A stretch of DNA of 39,048 bases from Defluviitaleaceae bacterium (GTDB lineage: Bacteria > Bacillota > Clostridia > Lachnospirales > WQUN01), in assembly GCA_009788055.1 (NCBI GenBank), contig WQSG01000028.1:1-39048 (forward strand), in the 5' to 3' direction. Of the stretch, positions 22,779-32,010 are shown one piece after another; position 1 is the first letter of the stretch; each line of letters begins with the position of its first letter. The notes under the pieces were generated by a model. The model was given only the letters and a program-made list of their open reading frames with translations. It did no database searches and was not told where the DNA came from. Made by a program: the position numbers and the translations under genes.

Positions 22779-24986
22779 TTGAAGCTTAATACGGGGCATA
22801 TGGTTGCAGACCGCTATAAAATAGATGATGTTATTGGTTCGGGCGGAATGTCCGTCGTTTATCGTGCGCACGATACTAAGTTGGACAGGTATGTTACTCT
22901 CAAAGTTTTAAAAGAGGACTACCTTACGGATGAAAATTTGATTGAGCGTTTTCCCAAGGAAGCGCGTGCGGCGGCGGCATTGAACCATCAAAATATAGTA
23001 AGTATTTTCGACCATGGGCGCGATGGCGATATTTTGTATATCGTGCTGGAATATGTGGACGGCGCGTCTCTGAAAGAGCTTATCATAAAGAAATCGCCCT
23101 TTGACGATGAGCAGAGCCTTGGCGTAGCAATTCAGGTTGCGGAAGGGCTTTCTGAAGCGCATTACAACAATATTATTCATCTTGATATCAAGCCGCAGAA
23201 TATTCTTGTTACAAACACGAGTATTGTTAAAGTTGCGGATTTCGGCATTGCACGGGCGGCAAAGTCTGTTACGTTAAATGCGGCGGCGGGCAGTATGGGC
23301 AGTGTGCATTATTTTTCGCCGGAGCAAGCCCGCGGCGGGTATATAGATTCCAAATCTGATATATATTCGCTGGGCATTGTTATGTTTGAAATGGCTACGG
23401 GCCGCTTACCATACGAGGGCGACAACGAGGTGTCTATCGCGCTTCAGCACATAAATGACCCTCTGCCCGATATTTTGAAATTCAACCCGAATGTGTCTGA
23501 AAGTATTGTAAGGATTATCAGCAAGGCGACGGAAAAATCTGCATCTAAGCGGTACACAACGATTGATGATATGATGGAAGACCTAAAACGCGCCATGTCC
23601 GACAATACAGGCGAGTTTATCAGCGAGGAAACCGTTGAAGATTCTCCTACGCGCAGTATCAGCGAAGAAAACAGAGAGGCTGTGCGCCGCCAGAAAAAAT
23701 TGCGTCAAGCATTTTTGGACGGCGAAGAATCGCCCGATGAAACCGAAGACGCCGTTGAGGATGGCGGTTTTGAATTGGTTTCGTCACACGGTACGCATGA
23801 TTTTGCCGCGTCCGACGAGTATATTGAAGGACAGGAATACGGCAACGACTACGAATTTACAGAGGAATATTACGACGAATTTGTACCGCCGCCCACCGAA
23901 CGCGACAAGGAAGCCGACCGCGTTGCCGTGTATGGCGGAATAATTATGGGAATTGTTCTTGCGGTTATTATTTTTGTTTTGGCGTGGCATTTGTTTGCCA
24001 ATGTGCTTCACTCCGAGGCGGGGATGGTTGAAGTTCCCGACGTGATGGGGCAAATGCAAATCATTGCGGAAATTGAAATGCGCGCCGTGGGGCTTGTTCC
24101 GCTACCCGAAGAAGGCTACTGCGGCGATGAATTTTCTTGCGAAAACGCGGACTGCGCGGGCGAATGCTACGGGCTTGTTATCGGACAGCGCGTAGACCCC
24201 GAGCGTCTGCGCACGCCTGATGATACCGTTGGCATAATCGTTAGCCGCGGCATATTTGACCCCGACGCGCTTGATGATGACGAAAACGGCGAAGAAGAAA
24301 CCGCCGCCCCCGACGACGGGCTTACCGCCGTCCCGCGCCTGATAGGGCAGACGGAAGCATCCGCGTTTGAACTTTTGCGCGAAAGCTACCTTTTGGGTGA
24401 CGCGACGCGGCAAGAAAACGATTTCTTTCCCGCAGGGCAGGTTATCAGCCAAGACCTTGAACCGGGTGCGCGTGTGGAGCAGGATTCTGTTGTAAATTTT
24501 GTGATTAGCACCGGCCCTGCCGAGCCGATACAAATTCAAGCCCCGCCGGAGCAACCCGAAACGCCTGCCGAACCGCCCGAAACAGATGAAAACGGCGCGA
24601 CGGAAACGCCTACGGAGGAGCATCCCGCCGAAACCGACCCGGTCGAAACAACCCCCGAAGAGCCGACAACACCCGAAGAACCAACCACCCCCGAGGAACC
24701 CACGCCCGAAGAACCCGTTGCACCCGAGCCGCTCGCGCTTGTCGGCGGCATTATGCACATCAACTTGCCGCCCGTGATTCCCGAGGACATGGCGAATATT
24801 CATTTGTATATCCAGCGCGTCACGCCGGATGGCGTAGAGACTACCGTTACCAACACAACTTTCCCGCGCACAAGCTTTAACCCGACCCTTCCTGTGGGCA
24901 TTCAATATTTGTCGCCCACCGTTTTCCGCATACATTTCTTGGATGAAAACGGCATGGCAATTTGGACAGTGCAGGACAGCCGCTAG
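22779..24986 (+). CDS. prkC: PASTA-domain serine/threonine protein kinase (PrkC/Stk-like)
   Basis: This is a 735-residue membrane kinase starting at TTG 22779, with taggaggg upstream. The kinase domain (about 10-275) has the glycine loop GSGGMSVVY, K42 in VTLKVLK and DFG at D154. The catalytic loop reads HLDIKPQNIL (H134, L135, D136), so the arginine of the usual HRD is replaced by leucine. An acidic juxtamembrane region follows, then one membrane span (about 385-407). Outside are two PASTA repeats (about 414-505 and 515-585) that in relatives bind muropeptides. The first carries an insert with four close cysteines (CGDEFSCENADCAGEC). Next come a Pro-Glu-Thr repeat stretch (TTPEEP repeated) and a last small domain. 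It signals wall state to growth and division. Confidence 0.93.
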   Translation: MKLNTGHMVADRYKIDDVIGSGGMSVVYRAHDTKLDRYVTLKVLKEDYLTDENLIERFPKEARAAAALNHQNIVSIFDHGRDGDILYIVLEYVDGASLKELIIKKSPFDDEQSLGVAIQVAEGLSEAHYNNIIHLDIKPQNILVTNTSIVKVADFGIARAAKSVTLNAAAGSMGSVHYFSPEQARGGYIDSKSDIYSLGIVMFEMATGRLPYEGDNEVSIALQHINDPLPDILKFNPNVSESIVRIISKATEKSASKRYTTIDDMMEDLKRAMSDNTGEFISEETVEDSPTRSISEENREAVRRQKKLRQAFLDGEESPDETEDAVEDGGFELVSSHGTHDFAASDEYIEGQEYGNDYEFTEEYYDEFVPPPTERDKEADRVAVYGGIIMGIVLAVIIFVLAWHLFANVLHSEAGMVEVPDVMGQMQIIAEIEMRAVGLVPLPEEGYCGDEFSCENADCAGECYGLVIGQRVDPERLRTPDDTVGIIVSRGIFDPDALDDDENGEEETAAPDDGLTAVPRLIGQTEASAFELLRESYLLGDATRQENDFFPAGQVISQDLEPGARVEQDSVVNFVISTGPAEPIQIQAPPEQPETPAEPPETDENGATETPTEEHPAETDPVETTPEEPTTPEEPTTPEEPTPEEPVAPEPLALVGGIMHINLPPVIPEDMANIHLYIQRVTPDGVETTVTNTTFPRTSFNPTLPVGIQYLSPTVFRIHFLDENGMAIWTVQDSR

Positions 24987-25906
24987 TGGTTGGCGGAATT
25001 ATAATAAAGGGCGTAGGCGGCGCGTACACGGTGAAAACCGAGGACGCATCGCCGCGTTATTTTACCTGCACTGCGCGGGGGATTTTTCGTAACCGCAAAA
25101 TCACGCCGCTAATCGGTGACAGGGTCGAAATTGAAATCACAACCGAAAAAACCGCAACCATTCACACAATCAAGCCCCGCGAAAACGAACTGCGCCGCCC
25201 GCCCGCCGCAAATATCTCTCAGGTAATCATCACCGTGGCGACGATGCATCCCCCGTTTAACGCGGGGCTTTTAGACCGCTTTTTGCTAATGGTGGAACAC
25301 GAGAATATTCCTGTGATTATTTGCGTGAACAAGGTGGATTTAAGTGAAAGTTCGCGGTGGGGAGAACCTTTTTCTGAAGAAAAAGGTTCTCCCCACCACA
25401 CCCCCCCTCTCCCAAAAGACTTTAATATTTATGAAGAAGCGGGATATACCGTTGTGTATACCGGGGCGAAAAGTGGGGTAGGGATTGAGGAGTTAAGGCG
25501 CGAGATGGCGGGCAAAATTAATTTATTTGCGGGGCCGTCGGGGGTGGGCAAGTCCAGTTTGATAAACGCGCTTTCGCCCAAGGTGCAGTTGGAGACAGGC
25601 GAATTAAGTGCGAAACTTGGGCGCGGAAAGCATACCACGCGGCACACGGAAATTTTCCCGCTGGGTGAAAGTGACGCAGACGGCTATTGTTTCGACACAC
25701 CCGGTTTCACTTCGCTGGACATTTCGCATATCGAAAAAGGCGAATTGGCGCATTTATTTAGAGAGTTCCGCCCATTCGCGGGCGATTGCCGTTTTAAAAA
25801 CTGCCTGCACATACGCGAAAACGATTGCGCGGTAAAGGAACAGGTTGGCGCGGCAATCAGCGCGGCGCGGTATGACAGCTACGTAAAACTGGGGCTTGAA
25901 AAATAA
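24986..25906 (+). CDS. rsgA: Ribosome small-subunit GTPase RsgA with in-frame palindromic repeat insertion
   Basis: This is a 306-residue circularly permuted GTPase that helps mature the 30S subunit. An N-terminal OB-fold is followed by G4 (NKVD, N115), G5 (TGAKSG), G1 (GPSGVGKSS, K189), the GKHTTRH switch, and G3 (DTPGF). The C-terminal zinc site is CRFKNCLHIRENDC. GTG 24986 is used as start: it shares its first base with the kinase stop (TAGTG), and family members start MxGxIxK here. Between NKVDLSE and DFNIYEEAGY lie about 23 residues encoded by a palindromic repeat (25356-25417), in a loop where homologues have far fewer. Fold motifs on both sides are intact, so the protein is probably functional. 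Confidence 0.93.
   Translation: MVGGIIIKGVGGAYTVKTEDASPRYFTCTARGIFRNRKITPLIGDRVEIEITTEKTATIHTIKPRENELRRPPAANISQVIITVATMHPPFNAGLLDRFLLMVEHENIPVIICVNKVDLSESSRWGEPFSEEKGSPHHTPPLPKDFNIYEEAGYTVVYTGAKSGVGIEELRREMAGKINLFAGPSGVGKSSLINALSPKVQLETGELSAKLGRGKHTTRHTEIFPLGESDADGYCFDTPGFTSLDISHIEKGELAHLFREFRPFAGDCRFKNCLHIRENDCAVKEQVGAAISAARYDSYVKLGLEK
25356..25417 (+). repeat. Palindromic repeat element, copy 5, inside rsgA
   Basis: 25356-25375 and 25378-25397 are a perfect 20-bp inverted repeat around a GA centre, the same centre as the second module of copies 2 and 6. A C-rich tail (cacaccccccctctccc) follows. The whole element is translated as part of RsgA without a stop or frame change. Confidence 0.85.
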
Positions 25907-25923
25907 TGCAGTTGGTATATACT
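25896..25923 (+). promoter_or_regulatory. Putative promoter of the lipoprotein gene
   Basis: TTGAAA (25896-25901), a 16-base spacer and TATACT (25918-25923) overlap the last codons of rsgA. They lie about 40 bases before the lipoprotein start, so this gene can be transcribed apart from rsgA. Confidence 0.45.
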
Positions 25924-25961
25924 GGCACGGTTGTAAAAATAAAAACTTGGAGGATTTGAAA

Positions 25962-26546
25962 ATGAAAATTAAATTAATACTTACAGCACTTGTGATGATT
26001 TTCGCGCTTGCGGCTTGCGGCGGCGGAAACCAACCGACAGCAAATGAACCCACGGTAACAGAACCGTATATCTTGGATGACGAGCCATATCAAGCAGACG
26101 AGCCTACAGAGCCCGACCCGAATTACGAAGACTCGGATATCACCATGGAAATTAATATCATCGACGAAGATGAATTTTTAAACGCGATGGAAGAATTTAT
26201 AGCGGCGTATGGCGGACTAATTGAAGTTCTGGGGCATATGGTCAACGAGTTTCACGAAGTTGATACAGACGAAGAGATGGCAGAGTGGGTAGAAATGTTC
26301 GGGTTCGTTCAAGAATACGTTGGGCTAACCCTAGACCTTTTGTGGAACATTTCTCCATATGTACCCGATGGTCATGCCGTATATTTCGCGTCTTTTGCCG
26401 CCGCAATACACCACGTTTACGACGCAATGACGGAGCTTGACTTCGCTCTATCCGCCGCAATGGTAGGCGATGACGTCGCCGTTTTTGAAGCACTGGAAGC
26501 ATTCCAAAGCAACATATCCGAGGCAAACGCATTGATTTTTGAATAG
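25962..26546 (+). CDS. Small acidic lipoprotein of unknown function
   Basis: This is a 194-residue exported lipoprotein. The signal peptide MKIKLILTALVMIFALAAC ends in lipobox LAAC, with the cysteine at residue 19. A Pro/Thr/Glu/Asp-rich linker of about 45 residues follows. The rest is mostly helical and strongly acidic (EFLNAMEEFIAAYG, DEEMAEWVEMF, HHVYDAMTELDFALSAAM), like a small four-helix bundle. I recognise no family. ATG 25962 has ggagg upstream; an earlier in-frame ATG inside rsgA is rejected. A terminator follows at 26564. Confidence 0.8.
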   Translation: MKIKLILTALVMIFALAACGGGNQPTANEPTVTEPYILDDEPYQADEPTEPDPNYEDSDITMEINIIDEDEFLNAMEEFIAAYGGLIEVLGHMVNEFHEVDTDEEMAEWVEMFGFVQEYVGLTLDLLWNISPYVPDGHAVYFASFAAAIHHVYDAMTELDFALSAAMVGDDVAVFEALEAFQSNISEANALIFE

Positions 26547-26563
26547 GTTTTAAAAAAAATAAA

Positions 26564-26596
26564 CAAAAAAATCCGCATATTTCGCGGATTTTTTTG
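26564..26596 (+). terminator. Rho-independent terminator between convergent genes
   Basis: aaaaatccgc pairs with gcggattttt around an atatttc loop, followed by a run of Ts on the plus strand and preceded by a run of As. It can therefore stop transcription from both the lipoprotein gene and the oppositely oriented SDR gene. Confidence 0.8.
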
Positions 26597-26628
26597 TCGT
26601 TTATTATCTGCAACGATGCTCTGCAATC

Positions 26629-27375
26629 CTAATACGGACTGTTCAAATTGCTTTCGGCATGGGCTACGGCTTGTTCGATGGTCATGCCCATGAAGTTGCC
26701 TGCGGCGAAGCATCTGCCGCTTTTTTTGTCGTTTACAAAAACGCCTGTTATTACGCCGGGAAGGGCGGCTTCCGGCGGGTTTGGTGCGGATTGACCGCCA
26801 AGGTCTGTGCGGCACCAGCCGGGGTCTGCAAGGTTTATCATTACGTCTGTGCCTTGTACCTTTGTGCCAATGTCAATTGTGAATTTGTCAAGGGCGGCTT
26901 TGCTTGCAGAATAGCCCGCTTGTTGCGGGTCAAGTTGGATTCCGCTGGTGGTGTTTACAATGCGCCCAAAACCGCGCTCTACCATTTTGGGCATATAGTG
27001 ATAGCAAATCATGGCGGGGGCGATGGTGTTTACTTGGAAACTTGTGGTGAAGTCTGAAATTGGGGTTTCGTAAAATTCTGTGCGGTAGGCAACTTGAACG
27101 CCCGCGTTGTTTAAAACTATTTCGATGGGGGTGTTTTTTGCGTCTATTTCTTTCAGCATATTTGTAACCTGTGCGGGGTCTGCAAGGTCTGCGGCTATTG
27201 CGTATGCGTCAACGCCAAGGGCTTTTACTTCGCCCAATATTTTTGCGGAATGCTCTTCGGTTCTGCTGTGCAAAACCAAATTGCAACCGCGTTCTGCCAT
27301 AAATTTTGCCGCAAGATATCCTATTCCTCTGCTTGCGCCTGTGATTAACGCCCATTTTCCTTTTACATCCGTCAT
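26629..27375 (-). CDS. Short-chain dehydrogenase/reductase (SDR)
   Basis: This is a 248-residue classical SDR oxidoreductase. The nucleotide-binding TGASRGIG is at residues 12-19, NNAG near 90, the catalytic serine in NTTSG, and the YxxxK pair in GYSASKAALDK. An arginine in LVLHSRTEE after the second strand suggests NADPH preference, by family knowledge. The substrate cannot be told. A clear aaggagg ribosome site precedes ATG 27375. It is a single gene, divergent from the aminopeptidase. Confidence 0.9.
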   Translation of the reverse strand: MTDVKGKWALITGASRGIGYLAAKFMAERGCNLVLHSRTEEHSAKILGEVKALGVDAYAIAADLADPAQVTNMLKEIDAKNTPIEIVLNNAGVQVAYRTEFYETPISDFTTSFQVNTIAPAMICYHYMPKMVERGFGRIVNTTSGIQLDPQQAGYSASKAALDKFTIDIGTKVQGTDVMINLADPGWCRTDLGGQSAPNPPEAALPGVITGVFVNDKKSGRCFAAGNFMGMTIEQAVAHAESNLNSPY

Positions 27376-27417
27376 TTTTTTGCCTCCTTGGGATTTTTTT
27401 CAAGTATAGCATAATCT

Positions 27418-27447
27418 TTGCAAAATTATCCATAATAGGTATATAAT
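27418..27447 (+). promoter_or_regulatory. Putative promoter of the aminopeptidase gene
   Basis: TTGCAA (27418-27423), an 18-base spacer and TATAAT (27442-27447) lie about 55 bases upstream of the start at 27503. The same spacer must also hold the divergent SDR promoter; on the minus strand a TGC-TATACT extended -10 is seen at 27408-27403. Confidence 0.45.
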
Positions 27448-27502
27448 TAATCTGAATTACGAAAAAAACTGTTCAGGTAGAAAAAATGCAGAGGAGCAAA
27501 AA

Positions 27503-28735
27503 ATGGATAAAAAACAACTTGAAAAATACGCACAACTTTTGGTGCGTTCGGGCGGAAATGTGCAGAAGGGTCAGCTTGTAATCGTGAGTTGCGCGGTAGA
27601 TGATGCGTGCTTTGGACGCATGGTGCAGGAAGCGGCGTATGACGCAGGCGCGTGTGAAGTGAGAATGGATTGGCTGGACGACCAATGCAGTCGCACGACG
27701 TATCTGCGGGGCGCGGATGAAATTTTCGACAGCTTCCCGCAGTGGCGCGTGGATAAGCTAAAGGAGCAAGACGACAGGGGCGCGGTGTATCTTCATGTGC
27801 GTTCGTCCGACCCTGATGTGCTTGCGGGTGTGGACGCGGACAGGCTTCGCCGTTCAACAAAGTCTTCCCGCGAGGCAACCAAGGAGCATACACGCCTTAC
27901 GATGGGCAGTTTCCGTCGCTGGTCGATTATCGCAACGCCTTCGCCCGCATGGGCAAAAAAAGTTTTCCCCGACCTTTCCGAAGAAAACGCGATGGAAAAA
28001 ATGTGGCAATATTTGCTTAAAGGTGCGAGGGCAGACGGCGAAAACCCAATTGCAGACTGGGAAACACACAAAAAATCTTTTGACGAGCGCGTGAATTTTT
28101 TGAACAAAAAAAGTTTCGATGCACTGAGAATCACAACGAAACTTGGCACAGATATTACAATCGGGCTTGCTAAAAACCATGTGTGGGAGGGTGGCGGCGA
28201 CACAGACAAAGACGGCATACCGTTCTTCCCGAATATGCCCACGGAAGAAATCTTCACCATGCCCGACCGTATGCGTGCAGACGGGCGAGTGGTTGCGTCC
28301 ATGCCGCTTTCATACCAAGGCAATTTAATTGACGGCTTTGAAATGACGTTTAAAGACGGCAAAGTCGAAAGCTTCCGCGCAGACGCAAACGAATCCGCCC
28401 TTGCAAACATCATAGAAATTGACGAAGGCGGCGGACGTTTGGGAGAGGTTGCCATAGTTTCAAACTCGTCTCCGATAGGCAAAATGAATACGCTTTTCTA
28501 CAACACATTGTTTGACGAAAACGCGTCCTCTCATCTTGCCCTCGGTAAGGCATACCCCAAAAACTTAAAGGGCGGCGACGAACTTTCCACCGAAGAATTT
28601 ATTGCTGCAGGCGGTAACGACTCCCTTGTTCATGTAGATTTCATGTTTGGCACTCCCGACATGAATATTTTTGGCATAGACGAAAACGGCAACGAAACAC
28701 ATTTCTACCAAAGCGGCGAATTTGTGTTCAATTAA
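27503..28735 (+). CDS. M29-family metallo-aminopeptidase (AmpS/PepS-like)
   Basis: This 410-residue cytoplasmic aminopeptidase trims N-terminal residues from peptides using a two-metal centre. The family pattern is clear. It begins LEKYAQLLVRSGGNVQKGQLVIV, then has FFPNMPTEEIFTMPDR with its metal-binding glutamate, NTLFDENASSHLALGKAYP with glutamate and histidine, and DSLVHVDFMFGTPDMNIFGID with histidine and aspartates at the end. Length is normal. The ribosome site agaggag precedes ATG 27503. It has its own promoter and is probably monocistronic. Confidence 0.93.
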   Translation: MDKKQLEKYAQLLVRSGGNVQKGQLVIVSCAVDDACFGRMVQEAAYDAGACEVRMDWLDDQCSRTTYLRGADEIFDSFPQWRVDKLKEQDDRGAVYLHVRSSDPDVLAGVDADRLRRSTKSSREATKEHTRLTMGSFRRWSIIATPSPAWAKKVFPDLSEENAMEKMWQYLLKGARADGENPIADWETHKKSFDERVNFLNKKSFDALRITTKLGTDITIGLAKNHVWEGGGDTDKDGIPFFPNMPTEEIFTMPDRMRADGRVVASMPLSYQGNLIDGFEMTFKDGKVESFRADANESALANIIEIDEGGGRLGEVAIVSNSSPIGKMNTLFYNTLFDENASSHLALGKAYPKNLKGGDELSTEEFIAAGGNDSLVHVDFMFGTPDMNIFGIDENGNETHFYQSGEFVFN

Positions 28736-28779
28736 CCGAGGAGGAGGTGGTGGGTGCAAACTGTATTTGTATTTGTGCC

Positions 28780-28809
28780 TTGAAACAGCAAAAACCCCTA
28801 TGCTATAAT
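28780..28809 (+). promoter_or_regulatory. Putative promoter of the chemotaxis-receptor gene
   Basis: TTGAAA (28780-28785), an 18-base spacer and TATAAT (28804-28809), with TGC before the -10 (extended -10), form a strong candidate. The resulting leader would be about 210 bases, unusually long here. A second TATAAT is at 28836-28841 without a good -35. Confidence 0.55.
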
Positions 28810-28888
28810 CCCTGCGATATGAAAAGTTAGCCAATTATAATGCGATTGTGTGCAGGATTCTACAGAGAATTTTGAGGGGGAAAACAAC

Positions 28889-29002
28889 GTGTTTAGTTGT
28901 TTTATGTTTAAAATAATGTCTCTGTATTTTCGTGCGCTGACATATAAGGCGTGTGTTTTCTGTGTGTTGCAGAAGACACACGCCTTTGCGTTATTCGGCT
29001 AA
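28889..29002 (+). CDS. Possible 37-codon leader ORF before the chemotaxis-receptor gene
   Basis: GTG 28889 has gaggggg 8 bases upstream and opens a 37-codon frame ending at TAA 29000-29002, 20 bases before the receptor start. The product begins [10 protein letters not shown] and is hydrophobic with four cysteines. It resembles no protein I know. The second half of the frame forms the 17-bp hairpin at 28946-28986, so translation of this frame would open the hairpin. It could be a leader peptide; it could equally be chance. Confidence 0.35.
   Translation: MFSCFMFKIMSLYFRALTYKACVFCVLQKTHAFALFG
28946..28986 (+). promoter_or_regulatory. Strong 17-bp leader hairpin upstream of the chemotaxis-receptor gene
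   Basis: 28946-28962 pairs with 28970-28986 over 17 bp, with one G-T wobble and a 7-base loop (tgtgttg). It is not followed directly by a T-run, so it is a weak candidate for a terminator. It ends 20 bases before the receptor's gagggg ribosome site. A smaller 8-bp hairpin (aaaacaac/gttgtttt) lies at about 28881. Both fit a 5' leader control element or mRNA stabiliser. Confidence 0.55.
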
Positions 29003-29022
29003 AAAAACAGGAGGGGTTTTTA

Positions 29023-31560
29023 ATGTTTAGCAGTTTGAAAAGTAAGTTGACGGTGCCCATTGTTGGCGCAATTGTTGTGATGGTTTTGGTGATAGTTGTG
29101 TTTGTTTCGTACGAAACAAGACAGCTTGCCGACGAACTGACGCAAGCGCGGTTGGAGATATCGTCACGTTCCGTAACGTCTAAAATTGCGGATATCGAAG
29201 AAGCCACACGGCTTACCGCAACGGGTATTGCCCGCAGTTACAATGTTATTAATCTGATTGAAGACTGGAACAACAATGAAGACAACAGAGCCGAATCAAG
29301 ACAAGCACTTATCAGCTATCTTAATATTCAAGCGGCAGATTTTGGGGTAGATAGTTTTGTAGTGCGTGATAGTGAAGGGCGTGTGGTTTTGCGTTTGCAC
29401 AGCCTTGGCCAATACAACGATATAGACAATTCTGCCGCAGGTAATGCCGCTTTGGCAGGCAGAACCACAACGTCATATTCGTCCACTGCAACCATGCCAA
29501 TGGGGCTTAACACAACCGTTCCCATAACGTATCGCGGGGAAATAAGAGGTACGATGACAGCGTTGTACTTCCTTCATACCGACCAATTTGTAGATGGCCT
29601 AAGCAATATTTTTGGTGCAGAAATCACCGTTTTCGGCGGAAGCGAAGGCACAGAGCGCGTGGCAACCACGGTGCGCGACGACGCAGGAAACCGCGCCATA
29701 GGAACAACAATAACAGGCGAAGTTCCTGACGCTGTTTTGGGTGAAAACCGCGCCAAGACAACAAGCATAAACTTGTATGGCGAAACGTATTACGCATTTT
29801 ATTTCCCGTTTCACAACCTTGCGGGCAATCCCATTGGTATGTTTTTTGTGGGCTTTTCTGCGGCGGCAACAGAAGCCGCGGTGTCTATGCAAATGATGCA
29901 GATAATTGGGATAGGTGCTGTGTGCATTGTTGCAACCGCCGTTTTGGCTTTGGTTTTGATAACAAGAACGCTTAAACCTGTTGATGTTCTTACAAAAAAT
30001 ATCAAAGAGGTAGCAAAAGGAAATCTAAATATAAACATGGACAGAACAAACCTGCCCAAAGACGAAATTGGTACAATGACAAAAGACGTGTACGGTATGG
30101 TGGATATCATCAAAAATATTGTGTACGACTTGTCAACTGTTAAAGAGGAGTATGTCGGCAAGGGCAAAATGCATTACAGGGTTGACGCAAACAAGTACCA
30201 AAATTCGTTTAACGAACTGGTTTTGTCTATCAATGGCTTGATGGATAGCGAAGTTGAAACCATCGGAGTCATAACCAACATTATAAAAAACATAGGCAAT
30301 GGTAATTTGAAAGTGCAAGTTGACGATTTCCCCGGCGACTTCATCGTGGTTTCAAACGAGATACGCGGCGTAGTAGGTCAGTTGGAATCCGTAAGCGGGG
30401 AAATTACCACCATCGCTAATGAAATTTCCGTTAAGGGCAACGTGGATTATCAAATTGACGTTACGCGTTTTGAAGGCAGTTGGAACACCATTGCTAATGG
30501 GCTTAACTCTATATGTAAAGCCGTTGACACCCCCATTTCGGAAATAAAAGCTGTAATAGGACAAATGAACGAGGGGCATTTTGACGCACGGCTAAAAGGC
30601 GAATACTCAGGTGTGTTTAACGTAATAAAAGAGGACATCAACTTCTTCATAAAAGATACAGATGACTACATGAAGGAGATAAACAATTGCTTGGCCGCGC
30701 TTGCAAGCGGCGACTTGAACAGCAAAATAAACATGGACTTTGTGGGCGACTATGCACCTGTAAAACAGGCTGTAAACAATATATCTTCCACGTTGCACAA
30801 AACCATGTCCGAAATAAATGCCGCTTCCGAACAAGTGCTTTCCGGCGCGAAACAAATTTCTTCCAGCGCGATGGATTTGGCAAACGGTGCGCAATCTCAA
30901 GCCAGCTCTGTGCAAGAACTTAACGCTTCCATCGACGTTATCACACAGCAAACCAGAGAAAATGCAGATAATTCTTCCACGGCAAACACTCTCTCCGGCC
31001 GCTCTACAGAGAACGCGAAAGAGGGCAACCAATCCATGCGAGAAATGCTTACCGCCATGGAGCAAATCAAAGATGCGTCTCAAAACATTTCCAAGATTAT
31101 CAAGGCGATTCAAGATATCGCGTTCCAAACAAACCTTCTCGCGCTTAACGCCGCTGTTGAAGCCGCACGCGCAGGCGAACACGGAAAAGGCTTTGCCGTT
31201 GTTGCCGAAGAAGTGCGCAGCCTTGCCGCACGCAGTCAAGCCGCCGCTACCGAAACAACAGGCCTTATTCAAGAATCCATCATACGTGTAGATTCCGGCT
31301 CTGAAATTGCGGTGTCAACCTCAACGTCACTTGACACAATCGTAAACGGTGCGGATGAAATTTCTAAAATCATCAACAAAATTTCTATCGCTTCCGGCGA
31401 ACAGGCCGAGGCAATTTCTCAAGTAAGCACAGGCATTGCGCAAATATCTAACGTGGTACAATCCAACTCTGCGGTATCGGAAGAAACCGCCGCCGCCGCC
31501 GAACAGCTAAACTCTCAGGCAGAAATCTTGCAACAGCTTGTCGGGTACTTTAAGCTTTAA
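29023..31560 (+). CDS. Methyl-accepting chemotaxis protein with Cache-like sensor
   Basis: This is an 845-residue receptor. A membrane segment at about 7-29, an extracytoplasmic sensor (about 30-290, similar to the single Cache_3 fold) and a second membrane segment (about 291-313) are followed by a HAMP domain. Three or four more HAMP-like helical repeats (for example [26 protein letters not shown] and [10 protein letters not shown]) then lead to the long signalling coiled coil. Its tip is [23 protein letters not shown], near residue 729. The protein ends GYFKL with no CheR-docking pentapeptide. ATG 29023 has gagggg upstream. Its ligand is unknown. The last 11 bases overlap rnhA on the other strand. 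Confidence 0.95.
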   Translation: MFSSLKSKLTVPIVGAIVVMVLVIVVFVSYETRQLADELTQARLEISSRSVTSKIADIEEATRLTATGIARSYNVINLIEDWNNNEDNRAESRQALISYLNIQAADFGVDSFVVRDSEGRVVLRLHSLGQYNDIDNSAAGNAALAGRTTTSYSSTATMPMGLNTTVPITYRGEIRGTMTALYFLHTDQFVDGLSNIFGAEITVFGGSEGTERVATTVRDDAGNRAIGTTITGEVPDAVLGENRAKTTSINLYGETYYAFYFPFHNLAGNPIGMFFVGFSAAATEAAVSMQMMQIIGIGAVCIVATAVLALVLITRTLKPVDVLTKNIKEVAKGNLNINMDRTNLPKDEIGTMTKDVYGMVDIIKNIVYDLSTVKEEYVGKGKMHYRVDANKYQNSFNELVLSINGLMDSEVETIGVITNIIKNIGNGNLKVQVDDFPGDFIVVSNEIRGVVGQLESVSGEITTIANEISVKGNVDYQIDVTRFEGSWNTIANGLNSICKAVDTPISEIKAVIGQMNEGHFDARLKGEYSGVFNVIKEDINFFIKDTDDYMKEINNCLAALASGDLNSKINMDFVGDYAPVKQAVNNISSTLHKTMSEINAASEQVLSGAKQISSSAMDLANGAQSQASSVQELNASIDVITQQTRENADNSSTANTLSGRSTENAKEGNQSMREMLTAMEQIKDASQNISKIIKAIQDIAFQTNLLALNAAVEAARAGEHGKGFAVVAEEVRSLAARSQAAATETTGLIQESIIRVDSGSEIAVSTSTSLDTIVNGADEISKIINKISIASGEQAEAISQVSTGIAQISNVVQSNSAVSEETAAAAEQLNSQAEILQQLVGYFKL

Positions 31561-31990
31561 GAAGCTGAATTTCGCCCCGCGCAAGTTCGTCACAGCGTTC
31601 GTTTTCGGCATTACCCGCGTGACCTTTCACCCAGTGGAAGGTCACTTTATGTTTGCGCAGAAGTTCCAGCAAAATTTCCCACAAGTCCGTGTTTAATGCG
31701 GCTTCTTTTTTATTGCGCATCCAGTTATTTTCCTTCCAGCGCAATGCCCAGCCTTTTTCCACCGCATCCACTACATACCGCGAATCCGAATAAAGCTCCA
31801 CTTCGCAAGGCTCTTTCAGCATTTCCAAGCCCTTAATCACGCCCATAATCTCCATGCGGTTGTTTGTTGTTTGTTCCTCCCCGCCCGAAATTTCTTTTCG
31901 ATGACTGCCGTAAATCAAAACCGCGCCATATCCGCCCGGCCCCGGATTACCCGAACACGCGCCGTCTGTGTAAATTTTTACTTTTTTCAT
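31550..31990 (-). CDS. rnhA: Ribonuclease H type I
   Basis: This is a 146-residue enzyme that degrades the RNA strand of RNA-DNA hybrids. The four acidic catalytic residues are in YTDGAC, RMEIM, YSDSRYV and ERCDELA. Basic-protrusion elements ([16 protein letters not shown]) and HWVKGHAG are present. Length is normal. ATG 31990 has gaggag upstream; the palindromic repeat copy 6 begins about 20 bases further upstream. It converges with the chemotaxis receptor with an 11-base overlap. Confidence 0.95.
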   Translation of the reverse strand: MKKVKIYTDGACSGNPGPGGYGAVLIYGSHRKEISGGEEQTTNNRMEIMGVIKGLEMLKEPCEVELYSDSRYVVDAVEKGWALRWKENNWMRNKKEAALNTDLWEILLELLRKHKVTFHWVKGHAGNAENERCDELARGEIQLLKA

Positions 31991-32010
31991 TTGGAAGTCT
32001 CCTCTTGGTT

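Noticed and set aside
24653-24720. Tandem DNA repeat in the kinase gene
   Set aside because: It is a short in-frame Pro-Glu-Glu-Pro-Thr linker repeat, common in wall-spanning regions, not a separate element.
28747-28830. Short cysteine-rich ORF (GTG at 28747 or 28750) right after the aminopeptidase stop
   Set aside because: The ribosome-site-like ggaggagg lies too close to the start, and the frame contains the receptor promoter, so it is probably not translated.
28810-29022. c-di-GMP riboswitch before the chemotaxis receptor
   Set aside because: The conserved GEMM core and tetraloop-receptor sequences are absent; only simple hairpins are seen.
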